Shown: positions 7,260 through 16,221, numbered from the stretch's first letter. The stretch is DNA of 35,579 nt from Dehalococcoidales bacterium (GCA_016929875.1 JAFGHZ010000053.1:1-35579); one strand, 5' to 3'. Numbers and translations are program-made. Notes: generated by a model not told the origin, from the sequence alone.

Positions 7260-9909
7260 CTGGCTTGGCAATTTAGTCGATTCCAATGAAAAACAGCTGA
7301 AAAAACTTCAGCCCATCGTAGATAAGATAAACTCTCTCGAGGCGGAATACGAAAAACTCTCCGACGAGCAGCTGAAAGCCAAGACGGAAGAGTTCAAAAC
7401 CAGAATCAGCTCCGGCAAGACGCTGGAGGAGCTTCTCCCCGAAGCCTTTGCGGCGGTGCGTGAGGCGGCGAAACGTACGATTAAACAGCGCCACTTCGAT
7501 GTCCAGTTGATGGGAGGCATCGTTCTGCATCAGGGCAAAATCGCCGAGATGAAGACCGGCGAAGGCAAGACGCTGGTAGCCACTTTGCCTCTCTATTTGA
7601 ACTCATTGACCGGCAAGGGCGTGCACCTGGTTACGGTAAATGATTACCTCTCCAAACGCGACCCCTACTGGATGGGTCCTATTTACCATAGACTAGGCGT
7701 GAGCGTATCGAGCATACAGGGGCAGCAGACCGCCGGCGCACAGGGCGGGGTTTCTTTTATCTACGACCCCGGCTATGACAGCGGCAAGGAAAACGATGTC
7801 TGGAGACATTTCAGGCCGATTACGCGTAAAGAAGCCTATCAGGCTGATATTACTTACGGCACGAATAATGAATTCGGGTTCGACTACCTGCGCGACAATA
7901 TGGTCATCGACCTGAAACAGTGCGTCCAGCGCGAACTGAACTATGCCATCGTGGATGAAGTGGACAATATCCTCATCGACGAGGCGCGCACGCCGCTGAT
8001 TATCAGCGGTCCGGCGGAAGAAGCCGCCCGAAAATACCAGCTCTTCGCCCGCCTCATTCCCAACCTGAAAAAAGACGAAGACTATGTGTTCGAAGAAAAG
8101 CATAACAGCGTTAGTTTGACCGATGCCGGCATGACCAAGATGGAAGGATGGCTCCAGCACGAAGGGATGCTGAATTCCCCCAATCTTTACGACCCGTCTA
8201 ATATTTCGCTGAGCCGCTATTTGGATAACGCCTTGAAAGCCTGGGCCATTTTCAAAAGGGACCGGGAGTATGTCGTCAAGGACGGGCAGATTATCATCGT
8301 CGATGAGTTTACCGGACGTATGATGCACGGCAGGCGGTATTCGGACGGTTTACACCAGGCGCTTGAAGCGAAAGAGCACGTTAAAGTCCGGGAAGAGAGC
8401 CGGACCTACGCTACCATTACCTTCCAGAATTATTTCCGCATGTATAGCAAGCTGGCGGGTATGACCGGTACTGCCGTTACCGAAGCGGAAGAATTCCACA
8501 AGATTTATAAGCTCGAGGTAGTGGTCATGCCGACCAATAAACCTTTGATGCGCAAAGATTTATCCGACTATATCTACAAAGACGAGCAAGCTAAGTTCCG
8601 CGCCGTGGCACAGGAAATCGAAGAGGTCTATAAAACGCGACAGCCAGTACTAATCGGGACGATCTCCATCGAAAAATCGGAAATACTCGACGATATGCTG
8701 AACCGGAAGGGTATTCCTCACCAGATATTGAATGCCAAATATCATGAAACGGAAGCGGCTATCATCGCTCAGGCAGGCAGGTTGGGTGCCGTGACCGTAG
8801 CGACCAACATGGCGGGACGCGGTGTCGATATCATCCTGGGCGGAGCCCCGGACGGCAGAAATCCCGGGGAATGGCAAAAAGAGCACGACGAAGCCCTTAA
8901 ACTCGGCGGTCTGCGTATTATCGGAACGGAGCGTCACGAGGCGAGGCGTATCGATAATCAGCTGAGAGGCAGGTCGGGGCGCCAGGGCGACCCGGGTACC
9001 TCCCGATTTTACGTTTCGCTGGAAGACGACATTATGAGGCGTTTCGGCGGCGATCGTGTCAAGACGATTATGGAATGGGCGGGTATCGGAGAAGAAGACA
9101 AACCGATTGAAAATCAGATTGTCTCCAAGTCGATAGAGAGCGCGCAGACACGGGTCGAAGGCTATCACTTCGACGTCCGCAAACACCTTGTCGAATATGA
9201 CGATGTCGTCAATAACCAACGGGAAATCATCTACGGCGAGCGGCGTAAAATTTTGGGCGGCGCCGACCTGAAGGCAAATGTTCTCTCGATGGTCAAGGAA
9301 GAAATTGAGGCGATTATCGGCTCTCATACGAACCGCGATTCGGGAGACAAGGACATGGCGAAGCTGGTTACCGAAGTCAGTACCATTATGCCGTTGCCGG
9401 CTGACTTTAATGCAGAAGCTATAACAGGACTCGTACCGGATGAAATCGAGAGCCGGCTGGTCGAGCGTGCCGAAGCCCTGTATGCGCAAAAAGAAGCCGA
9501 ACTGGGTGCCGACAATATGCGGATGTTAGAACGCCTGCTGATGCTGAAAACTATCGATGACCACTGGGTCGAGCATCTCACCAATATGGACTATATGCGG
9601 CAGGGGGTCGGTCTGCGGGCGGTCGCCCAGCAGGATCCGCTGGCGGCTTATAAGCGTGAAGGTCATACGTTATTCGACGGGATGATGGCAGGCATTCAGC
9701 ACAAACTTGTTCATACTATCTTCAATGTCAGTATTACCAAGGGGCCTCCAACCAAACAGACCGCTTCGCCGATGGCACAGGTTGCCGATGCCAGTCGTGC
9801 CGGCGGTAATGTGAAGCCGACCGAGAAGGTAGCGGGCAAGAAAGTGGGAAGGAACGACCCCTGTCCCTGTGGCAGCGGCAAAAAGTATAAGCACTGCTGC
9901 GGAAAGTAG
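7252..9909 (+). CDS. secA: Preprotein translocase ATPase SecA
   Basis: An 885-residue motor ATPase that drives secreted proteins through SecYEG. Walker A is GEGKT near residues 103-107 and the DEAD-type box is in DEVDNILIDEART near 235. The preprotein cross-linking part, NBD2 (TNMAGRGVDIILGG, RGRSGRQGDPG) and the helical scaffold (HWVEHLTNMDYMRQG) follow in the normal order. The C-terminus carries a complete zinc-binding tail with C-x-C-x8-C-C spacing (DPCPCGSGKKYKHCCGK), typical of SecA that can contact SecB or the ribosome. The start overlaps the previous gene by 8 bp; the next gene begins 2 bp after the stop. Confidence 0.99.
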   Translation: MFNWLGNLVDSNEKQLKKLQPIVDKINSLEAEYEKLSDEQLKAKTEEFKTRISSGKTLEELLPEAFAAVREAAKRTIKQRHFDVQLMGGIVLHQGKIAEMKTGEGKTLVATLPLYLNSLTGKGVHLVTVNDYLSKRDPYWMGPIYHRLGVSVSSIQGQQTAGAQGGVSFIYDPGYDSGKENDVWRHFRPITRKEAYQADITYGTNNEFGFDYLRDNMVIDLKQCVQRELNYAIVDEVDNILIDEARTPLIISGPAEEAARKYQLFARLIPNLKKDEDYVFEEKHNSVSLTDAGMTKMEGWLQHEGMLNSPNLYDPSNISLSRYLDNALKAWAIFKRDREYVVKDGQIIIVDEFTGRMMHGRRYSDGLHQALEAKEHVKVREESRTYATITFQNYFRMYSKLAGMTGTAVTEAEEFHKIYKLEVVVMPTNKPLMRKDLSDYIYKDEQAKFRAVAQEIEEVYKTRQPVLIGTISIEKSEILDDMLNRKGIPHQILNAKYHETEAAIIAQAGRLGAVTVATNMAGRGVDIILGGAPDGRNPGEWQKEHDEALKLGGLRIIGTERHEARRIDNQLRGRSGRQGDPGTSRFYVSLEDDIMRRFGGDRVKTIMEWAGIGEEDKPIENQIVSKSIESAQTRVEGYHFDVRKHLVEYDDVVNNQREIIYGERRKILGGADLKANVLSMVKEEIEAIIGSHTNRDSGDKDMAKLVTEVSTIMPLPADFNAEAITGLVPDEIESRLVERAEALYAQKEAELGADNMRMLERLLMLKTIDDHWVEHLTNMDYMRQGVGLRAVAQQDPLAAYKREGHTLFDGMMAGIQHKLVHTIFNVSITKGPPTKQTASPMAQVADASRAGGNVKPTEKVAGKKVGRNDPCPCGSGKKYKHCCGK

Positions 9910-9911
9910 AA

Positions 9912-10190
9912 ATGACCAATCAGCAAATCGCCGCAATATTCCGTGATATTGCCCGCTTGCTGGAAAAGAAGAAGGAGAACTGGTTCAAGATACGGGCATA
10001 CCGGAAGGTGGCGGATGAAATCGAGAAATCGCCGGCGGAGCTGTCTGAACTTGCAGCCGAAGGCAGGTTGAGGGAAATACACGGTGTCGGAGACGCCATC
10101 GAAAAGAAAATCAAGGAGATGCTCGATACCGGCAAACTCCAGTTCTATGAAAAGTTGAAGGCAGAAATCGGAGAAGATTCGGATGGGTAA
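9912..10190 (+). CDS. Free-standing helix-hairpin-helix protein, PolX N-terminal-domain type
   Basis: A 92-residue protein matching the 8-kDa N-terminal DNA-binding domain of family X polymerases (PolX). The match covers QIAAIFRDIARLLE, a lysine-rich NWFKIRAYRKVADEIE segment, a REIHGVGDAIEKKIKEML helix-hairpin-helix and LQFYEKLKAE. The polymerase palm, thumb and PHP domains are absent, and the next gene overlaps by 8 bp in another frame and shows no such domains. The single domain may bind 5'-phosphate or gapped DNA. Whether it is a remnant of a full PolX or a functional small protein cannot be decided; intact overlaps on both sides favour function. Confidence 0.85.
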   Translation: MTNQQIAAIFRDIARLLEKKKENWFKIRAYRKVADEIEKSPAELSELAAEGRLREIHGVGDAIEKKIKEMLDTGKLQFYEKLKAEIGEDSDG

Positions 10191-10917
10191 GCCCCATACT
10201 CAGGATAATAAAAAAATATCTGCCGGGTTGACCTCGCCGGACGATGAGGCGATACGCTATCTGCGTAACTCGATTATTTCAGGGAAACACTGGTATCTGT
10301 CTTTACTGGAAGCCGTCGGCAAATGGAGTTCTCCTGAGGAAACCCATCAGGGTCGCCGTTATACTTACCTCGTCGATAATTCCGCACTGGACTGGCAATT
10401 GGTGGCGGAGCGGCTTTGCGAGACGGTCGATGAACTATTGCCCGAGAAAGAGAAATCGGATTTCCTGCTGAAGGGCAAACCGCCGCTCGATATTACGAAA
10501 GAGCAGTTCCAGACTTTACTCGGCTCCTCAAAATACCGGCAATATTTGAATTATTTTTACGGTATTATCGTGGAAGAAGCCCTTCTGCTGGCGGTGAAAG
10601 AAGAGGTGCGGAAAGAGCGCCTGCTGGCGGGATTGATTAAGGAAGAGGACACCACTGCCGAGGCTTTTCAGCGAATTTACGGGGCGACCCAGCAACAGTT
10701 GCTGGAGAAGTTCCGCAGGGAAAAACATTACCGTCACCTCAAGTCCATCAGCCTCAGAGAGTTGAAAGAGTTCACCTACTGGATTTTTAAATATCGGGTC
10801 AAGCATTGCGATAAATCGCGGGTCGCCAGCGATACCAAGAAAGCCCTCGATTGGCTGAGCCGCAATGGCTATCCGGAGAGTCTGGTTATTACCTATCCGC
10901 TTACAAAGAAACGGTAA
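10183..10917 (+). CDS. Unknown protein, mostly helical
   Basis: A 244-residue protein I do not recognise. It is polar and predicted largely helical, with no signal peptide, membrane segment or cysteine cluster. It starts at an ATG overlapping the end of the helix-hairpin-helix gene by 8 bp and is the last gene of the prs-secA run. Aromatic-rich helices such as LNYFYGIIVEEALLLAVKEE and ELKEFTYWIFKYRV suggest a compact helical fold. The position next to a DNA-binding domain hints at a shared DNA-linked role, but that is inference from context only. Confidence 0.8.
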   Translation: MGKPHTQDNKKISAGLTSPDDEAIRYLRNSIISGKHWYLSLLEAVGKWSSPEETHQGRRYTYLVDNSALDWQLVAERLCETVDELLPEKEKSDFLLKGKPPLDITKEQFQTLLGSSKYRQYLNYFYGIIVEEALLLAVKEEVRKERLLAGLIKEEDTTAEAFQRIYGATQQQLLEKFRREKHYRHLKSISLRELKEFTYWIFKYRVKHCDKSRVASDTKKALDWLSRNGYPESLVITYPLTKKR

Positions 10918-10957
10918 GCAGTGCTTCCGGATGTTGCTTTAGCCTGCAGTCAGTTGC

Positions 10958-10987
10958 TTGACAGTCAGCAGTTTTAAATAGTATACT
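10958..10987 (+). promoter_or_regulatory. Promoter of the MFS leader transcript
   Basis: TTGACA (10958-10963), an 18-bp spacer and TATACT (10982-10987) form a near-consensus promoter. Transcription would start near 10994, leaving about 195 nt before the MFS start codon. That leader contains a small ORF and a terminator. Confidence 0.8.
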
Positions 10988-11019
10988 TTGGCATTCTTTT
11001 CGGTATTCGAAGGAGAACA

Positions 11020-11109
11020 GTGAAGATACTAGGCCTGAATATGATAATTCGTTTGGGGGGAGTTAACGGCGCTCCTGATAGGGCTTGGTGTATCTTTATG
11101 CGGAGATAG
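11020..11109 (+). CDS. Putative 29-residue leader peptide of the MFS gene
   Basis: GTG at 11020 is preceded by AAGGAG (11010-11015) and opens a 29-codon frame ending in TAG at 11107-11109. The translation begins MKILGLNMIIRLGG and ends AWCIFMRR; it matches no protein I know. It lies between a strong promoter and an intrinsic terminator, directly before a drug-efflux-type MFS gene. Its codons 21-25 contain the 5' arm of an alternative helix that would break the terminator. The layout is that of an antibiotic-sensing leader peptide. Translation is not shown by the sequence alone. Confidence 0.6.
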   Translation: MKILGLNMIIRLGGVNGAPDRAWCIFMRR

Positions 11110-11169
11110 GAACATAACCTGGAGAAACTTACACTGAGCCCGGAGAGCCAATCCCGGGCTCATTCTTTT
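11081..11169 (+). promoter_or_regulatory. Transcription attenuator (antiterminator/terminator) before MFS
   Basis: The terminator is TGAGCCCGG / CCGGGCTCA (11135-11143 with 11154-11162), a 9-bp stem with a 10-nt loop, followed by TTCTTTTAT. The competing helix pairs GGGCTTGGTGTA (11081-11092) with TACACTGAGCCC (11130-11141): 12 contiguous pairs, two of them G-U. It occupies the ascending arm of the terminator, so the two structures exclude each other. The 5' arm lies in the leader ORF, so a translating ribosome would mask it and favour termination, while a ribosome stalled earlier would leave it free. Confidence 0.7.
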
Positions 11170-11188
11170 ATACGGCAGGGCAAATTAT

Positions 11189-12445
11189 ATGGAAATTCTA
11201 AATAAAATAAAAAACATAGTAAAAGTGCAAGATATCAGCCCCGGCATCTGGGCGGCCCTGGGAATCCAGGCTATCCGTTCAACCGGTTATTCAATTTCTT
11301 TTACCTATTTGTCGCTGTACCTATACCAACAGCGGCATATCGCCATGACCCTGGTGGGAACGGTTATTTTAATCTCGGGAATCGTCTCAGGTGCATTTCA
11401 GGTCCTGGGGGGAATGCTGGCAGACCGTTTCGGGCACCGGCGGATGTTCGTAATATTCGAACTGGCTGAAATCGTGATGTTCGGCTTGTTTGCGGTATTA
11501 GTCGGGACGAATGCCAATATCTGGCTTATCTTTGTCACCTCGACTATAGTCTCGATATTGGGCGGGATGTGCGGTCCTACGATATCTGCGATGGTGATGG
11601 ATGCATCACACGAAAGTCGATTGACAGAGTCTTACGGGTTGATGTCAATCGGCGGCAATTCCGGCTGGGTAATCGGTCCGATAATCGGCGGATTTCTCCT
11701 GCACCACATCTCATATGCCTGGGTTTTCGGAATCGGCGCACTGGTGCATGCCCTTTCTTTAATCGGAATACGTTATCTCCCGAGTCACGGCAAAGGGGAG
11801 ACGAGTAAACTCCTTTCCAGGAGTTATTTGAAGTTGTTTCTTTCGAATCGTGTCATGCTGGTGTTTTGTGTTCTGTGTCTGTTTTTCTTTCTGGAGATGG
11901 CGAACTGGGGAGCCACTTTATCGGTATTTTCGGTGGACCGTCTGAGATTCTCTACGGAACAATACGGCCTGTTGTTATCCGTCAGCGCCTTGTCAATCAT
12001 AATATTCCAGTATCCGATATCCAGGCGAATCAACTGGCTGGGCACACGGAAAGCACTGTTTCTAGGCAGTCTTCTGTATGCGGTAGGGTTTATGTCATTG
12101 AGCTGGGTGAAGTCTTTTGCCGTTGCAATAATCCCGATTACAGTAGCGACAATCGGAGAAATGCTGTTTGTGCCTACCTCTTTTTCGGCAATGGGGAAGA
12201 TGTCCCGTCCGGAAGACGTCGCGAAAAATATGGGAATCCTCGGTTTATATATAACTGTCGGTAATTCGTTTGGGCCGTTACTGGGTGGATTTTTGCTGGA
12301 CAGATTTCCGACTAATGCCTTTTTCGTCTGGGGCTCGCTGAGCATACCGGCGTTTCTGGCGGCGATAGGGTTCCTGTTCTGGCGCGGTTATTCGAAAGCG
12401 AAAGTAAGTCAAGAGATAGGGAAATTGGGTTCTACTCAATCTTAG
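11189..12445 (+). CDS. MFS transporter, drug-efflux type
   Basis: A 418-residue, 12-helix major facilitator. The motif A block between helices 2 and 3 is GGMLADRFGHRRMF, and GNSGWVIGPIIGGFL is like the motif C region of proton-driven drug exporters. The protein would sit in the cytoplasmic membrane and export small compounds; the substrate is not readable. The ATG at 11189 has only a modest GGCAGGG ribosome site. Its leader looks like a ribosome-dependent attenuator, which fits induction by a translation inhibitor. The last codons (GSTQS and stop) run into the inverted repeat that bounds the next islet, so the original C-terminus may have been altered. Confidence 0.92.
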   Translation: MEILNKIKNIVKVQDISPGIWAALGIQAIRSTGYSISFTYLSLYLYQQRHIAMTLVGTVILISGIVSGAFQVLGGMLADRFGHRRMFVIFELAEIVMFGLFAVLVGTNANIWLIFVTSTIVSILGGMCGPTISAMVMDASHESRLTESYGLMSIGGNSGWVIGPIIGGFLLHHISYAWVFGIGALVHALSLIGIRYLPSHGKGETSKLLSRSYLKLFLSNRVMLVFCVLCLFFFLEMANWGATLSVFSVDRLRFSTEQYGLLLSVSALSIIIFQYPISRRINWLGTRKALFLGSLLYAVGFMSLSWVKSFAVAIIPITVATIGEMLFVPTSFSAMGKMSRPEDVAKNMGILGLYITVGNSFGPLLGGFLLDRFPTNAFFVWGSLSIPAFLAAIGFLFWRGYSKAKVSQEIGKLGSTQS

Positions 12446-12666
12446 TTGTTAGTTTGAGATAGCTTCACCTGAATCACCAACATTTTCTCACGAGCTTCAT
12501 CCATTTGTCTTTCTAGAGTGCCTATCCGAGAAGCCACATCAACAAACTTTTCTATCAATGGAGGTGCAGTTATAGAGTTTATTAAATTACCAATCTGCTC
12601 ATATGCTTTCACTGAAACCCTACTCCATTTGTCATATTCTTTGAGAAGCTGTTCTTTTTGTGTCAT
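12442..12666 (-). CDS. Unknown small coiled-coil protein
   Basis: A 74-residue, highly charged and helical protein, not recognised. A heptad-like C-terminal half (VASRIGTLERQMDEAREKMLVIQVKLSQ) suggests dimerisation. AAAGGAG lies just upstream of the ATG at 12664-12666, so expression is plausible. It follows the 209-residue membrane protein gene by 83 bp on the same strand, and its stop overlaps the MFS stop end to end. It sits inside the inverted-repeat-bounded islet, and its base composition is AT-rich, both suggesting acquisition with its neighbour. Confidence 0.7.
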   Translation of the reverse strand: MTQKEQLLKEYDKWSRVSVKAYEQIGNLINSITAPPLIEKFVDVASRIGTLERQMDEAREKMLVIQVKLSQTNN

Positions 12667-12749
12667 TCGACTCTCCTTTTAAACCTTATTTCACTTAATG
12701 ACGGCGTACTTGGTATAATACGTGGTGTTCTATTCATATCTATGAAACC

Positions 12750-13379
12750 TCATATAATTAATTTATCCACTTCTTTCTTAATACGTTTTCTAATTGTTTC
12801 TCCATTCTTAAATAACTCAGTCACTCTATTACCAAATATTGTTACCTCATTTTCTTGCCAATCTTTTAATAGATGGCTATATCCATATTCCCAAAGAGTA
12901 AGAAGTGTTCTAACCTGTTCACTTAAATTAGGACTTATAAAGCTAATGACTGCACGTTGTTTTGAACATTTATTCCACATTTCAGTGAACTCTGGGCTAC
13001 GTAGTTTAGCCTTAAACTCAGCCACCCTATCAGTGTTGTGTTCAATAATCTCGTTGAAATGCCGAGCCATCATGTCATCCAAAATGTTCACACTCTCCAT
13101 TAGTTCTATAACTTTATTTTTTTCTGCATTACTCAAAACTGGCTTTTTTGTAAGCCATAGTATAATCCCAAACATAGCTAAACCTAATGGTACAGTAATC
13201 CAATAAAGCCACGTAGTATTCATTGAAGCGCTTCCTGTATTATTGGATGTTCCTGTAAAGTGTTCGATAAGAGACCATATAGAATCAACATATTGGGGTA
13301 GTTGAATAAAGATAAATGATAAGACCGATAATAGTATCTTATGTCTGTGAACAAATGATGTAAAAGCTCGTTTACCCAT
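12750..13379 (-). CDS. Unknown membrane protein with two N-terminal helices
   Basis: A 209-residue protein not assigned to a family. Residues about 14-36 and 56-76 (TTWLYWITVPLGLAMFGIIL) form two hydrophobic segments. The remaining 130 residues are charged, helical and probably cytoplasmic. It lacks catalytic signatures that I can see. With the 74-residue gene downstream it makes up the whole content of the AT-rich islet, so the two may act together, for example as an accessory stress or defence pair; that role is a guess from context. Confidence 0.75.
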   Translation of the reverse strand: MGKRAFTSFVHRHKILLSVLSFIFIQLPQYVDSIWSLIEHFTGTSNNTGSASMNTTWLYWITVPLGLAMFGIILWLTKKPVLSNAEKNKVIELMESVNILDDMMARHFNEIIEHNTDRVAEFKAKLRSPEFTEMWNKCSKQRAVISFISPNLSEQVRTLLTLWEYGYSHLLKDWQENEVTIFGNRVTELFKNGETIRKRIKKEVDKLII

Positions 13380-13545
13380 ATAGCTACTCCTACCAGCTTA
13401 TTCTTTAACTGGCAGTGTAGCATAGGGTAATAATGAGCGCAACTAAGATTGAGTAAAAAGGGAAATTGTAATCGATAATAAATTCCCACCACTCTGAGAT
13501 TACCACGTCCGCCTGCGGTGGACTCACTCTGACAATGTTGGTATG

Positions 13546-16221
13546 CTATTTCTCTCCGAACTGCTGTTTCAGTCTGGCGAGATGCTCTTTCCTCTCGGTC
13601 AGGCGGTCTTTTTCTCTGGCGACCACTGCCGCAGGGGCCTTGTTCAGGAACGATTCGCTCTGGAGCAGTACCTCGAGGCGGGTGATATCGGCGGTCAGCT
13701 GATCGATTTCCTTCCGTAACTTTTCTTTTTCGGCGGCAAGGTCAATCATACTTGCCATCGGTACGACGACATCCGAGTCCTTCAAAACCGCCACTGCAAA
13801 TTTTTCGTCCATTGTTCCTGAAAGACGGGTGAATTTGAAGTCGAGCGGTTTTATTTTTGCCAATGTCTGAATTGCGGACGAATAAGGAATCAGTACGGGG
13901 GCCAGTTTTCCCGCGTAAATATCGGCGGCAACCCACTTATTTACCTCTACCTTGTTTTCCGCGCGGATATTACGGACGGCGCGGGTCATATCGATGATTG
14001 CTTCGATCAGACTCTCCGTTTCGGCATCGAAGGCTTTTTTATCGACCTTCGGGTACTTAGCAATCATAATCGAATCGGTTTTCTGCCATTTTGCGGGCAG
14101 CCGGTTTTTGAGGTTCTGCCATAATTCTTCCGTGACGAAGGGCATATAGGGATGGAGCAGTCGCAGTGACGTCTCCAGCACATAGACCAGCACGGGCAGA
14201 GGCGAAACCGTGTTTTTGTCTTCGGAGTTGAGGCGAATTTTTGCCAGCTCGATGTACCAGTCGCAGTATTCGCTCCAGAGGAAGTCGTAAATCGTGCTCA
14301 GAGCATCGCCGAACTGGAAATTGTTCATCGACTTGACGACGTTCTCGATAGTGCGGTTGAGCCGACTCAGTATCCAGCGATCTTCCGCCGGGAGAGCATC
14401 CTTTTTTATCTTAAAATCAACTTTGCCTTCGGGGATGCTTCTGATAACGAAGCGGGTAGCGTTCCAGAGTTTGTTGGCGAAATTCCTGCCCGCCTCCAGC
14501 TTCACGGTCGACATCTTGCTGTCGTTGCCGGGCGCGTTGCCGATGATGACCGCATAGCGCAGGGCATCGGCTCCGATTTGCTCGATAACCTTCAACGGGT
14601 CGGTAACGTTGCCCTTCGTTTTACTCATCTTATCGCCCTTTTCGTCGCGGATGAGCCCGTGCAGGTAGACATACTTGAAGGGGATTTCGCCGGTATTTTC
14701 AATGCCCATCATAATCATCCGGGCGACCCAGAAGAACAGGATATCGTAAGCCGTTTCCATCACGCTGGTGGGGTAGAAGTAGCGCATATCTTCCGTATCG
14801 CGGGGCCAGCCGAGCGTGGAATGGGGCCAGAGACCGGACGAGAACCAGGTATCCAGTACGTCGGGGTCCTGTTCGAGATTCGTCGAACGGCATTTCGGGC
14901 AAGCTTGCGGTGTTTCGATGGCGACAATCGTCTCATTGCAATCTTTGCAGTACCATGCCGGGATACGGTGCCCCCACCATAGCTGGCGGGAAATACACCA
15001 GTCGCGGATGTTTTCCATCCAGTTGAGGTAAACCCTGGTGAAGTGGTCGGGCATAATCTTGATGCGACCGCTGTTGACTGCTTCGATTGCCGGTTTCGCC
15101 AGCGGTTCCATGTGAACGAACCACTGCATACTTGCCATCGGCTCGATGACGGTGGCACAGCGCTGGCAGTGACCGACCGCATGGCTGTAATCCTCGATTT
15201 TGATTAATAGCCCTTGCCTCTGCAATTCTTCTACCACCCATTTGCGGCAGGCAAAGCGGTCCATGCCTTTACACTGGCCGGCGTTCTCGTTCATCGTGGC
15301 GTCTTTGTTCAGGATATTGATAAGTTCCAGCTTGTGGCGCTGGGCAATTTCGAAGTCCGCGGGGTCGTGCGCCGGCGTGACCTTGACCGCGCCGGTGCCG
15401 AAGACTTTGTCTACGATGACATCGGCGACGATGGGAATACGGCGGTTCATAATCGGCAGCATTACCGCTTTTCCGACCAGTGCCGTGTAGCGTTCGTCTT
15501 CAGGGTTCACAGCGACGGCGGTATCGCCGAGCATCGTTTCCGGACGTGTCGTGGCGACGATGAGATAACCGTCGCTGTCAGCCAGAGGATATTTTATATG
15601 CCAGAGATGCCCTTTCAAGTCCTTGTGGTCCACTTCGAGGTCGGAGAGGGCGGTACCGCAGCGAGGGCACCAGTTGGTGATGCGTTCGCCGCGGTAAATC
15701 AGGTTTTTGTTATAGAGATTGACGAAGGTATTACGGACTGCCAGCGAGGGACCGGGGTCCAGAGTGAATTTTTCACGCGACCAGTCGCAGGAAGCGCCGA
15801 GGCGGCGGTGCTGCTGCCCGATTCGGTTGCGGCACTCGTCCGTCCACTGCCACATCCGCTCCAGGAACTTTTCCCGCCCGAGTTTATAGCGGTCGGTGCC
15901 TTCTTTAGCGAGCAGTCTTTCCACGACTACCTGCGCGGCAATACTGGCGTGGTCGACACCCGGCAGCCAGAGCGCAGGGTCGCCTTCCATCCTGTGCCAG
16001 CGTATCATAATATCTTCGAGCGCGGCGGTCAGGGCATGCCCCATGTGAAGTTCGCCGGTAACGTTAGGCGGAGGCATAATGATGGTGAAAGGCTTCTTCT
16101 CAGGGTTAACAGCGGGTTTGAAATAATCCTTTTCCATCCAGAATTTATACCATTTATCCTCGACATTTTTGGGGTCGTAGGCTTTAGGCATTTCCTGTTC
16201 TGTCAAATGCGCGTCCGACAT
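13546..16221 (-). CDS. valS: Valyl-tRNA synthetase
   Basis: An 891-residue class I synthetase, normal length, charging tRNA-Val and editing Thr mischarges. The ATP signatures are HMGH (residues 59-62) and KMSKT (531-535). Zinc-type CxxC pairs (CPRCG, CKDC, CPKC) occur in insertions, and the C-terminal 60 residues form the ValS coiled coil that contacts the tRNA elbow. The ATG at 16219-16221 follows AAGGAG by 6 nt. It has its own promoter and a short leader with a valine-rich peptide and terminator (16239-16330), indicating attenuation by charged tRNA-Val. Its 3' end abuts the AT-rich islet. Confidence 0.98.
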   Translation of the reverse strand: MSDAHLTEQEMPKAYDPKNVEDKWYKFWMEKDYFKPAVNPEKKPFTIIMPPPNVTGELHMGHALTAALEDIMIRWHRMEGDPALWLPGVDHASIAAQVVVERLLAKEGTDRYKLGREKFLERMWQWTDECRNRIGQQHRRLGASCDWSREKFTLDPGPSLAVRNTFVNLYNKNLIYRGERITNWCPRCGTALSDLEVDHKDLKGHLWHIKYPLADSDGYLIVATTRPETMLGDTAVAVNPEDERYTALVGKAVMLPIMNRRIPIVADVIVDKVFGTGAVKVTPAHDPADFEIAQRHKLELINILNKDATMNENAGQCKGMDRFACRKWVVEELQRQGLLIKIEDYSHAVGHCQRCATVIEPMASMQWFVHMEPLAKPAIEAVNSGRIKIMPDHFTRVYLNWMENIRDWCISRQLWWGHRIPAWYCKDCNETIVAIETPQACPKCRSTNLEQDPDVLDTWFSSGLWPHSTLGWPRDTEDMRYFYPTSVMETAYDILFFWVARMIMMGIENTGEIPFKYVYLHGLIRDEKGDKMSKTKGNVTDPLKVIEQIGADALRYAVIIGNAPGNDSKMSTVKLEAGRNFANKLWNATRFVIRSIPEGKVDFKIKKDALPAEDRWILSRLNRTIENVVKSMNNFQFGDALSTIYDFLWSEYCDWYIELAKIRLNSEDKNTVSPLPVLVYVLETSLRLLHPYMPFVTEELWQNLKNRLPAKWQKTDSIMIAKYPKVDKKAFDAETESLIEAIIDMTRAVRNIRAENKVEVNKWVAADIYAGKLAPVLIPYSSAIQTLAKIKPLDFKFTRLSGTMDEKFAVAVLKDSDVVVPMASMIDLAAEKEKLRKEIDQLTADITRLEVLLQSESFLNKAPAAVVAREKDRLTERKEHLARLKQQFGEK

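Larger units (their letters stand above)
12433..13455. mobile_element. AT-rich two-gene islet bounded by a perfect 16-bp inverted repeat
   Basis: TACTCAATCTTAGTTG at 12433-12448 is exactly the reverse complement of 13440-13455. Just outside, GGGAAATTG occurs as a direct repeat at 12419-12427 and 13460-13468. The enclosed kilobase is visibly richer in A and T than mfs and valS on either side and holds two unknown minus-strand genes and no transposase. It looks like a non-autonomous mobile cargo unit or a recombined cassette. The MFS stop codon lies inside the left repeat. Confidence 0.6.

Noticed and set aside
8650..9489. 279-codon minus-strand frame opposite secA
   Set aside because: Antisense to conserved SecA motor motifs, no ribosome site or recognised motif.
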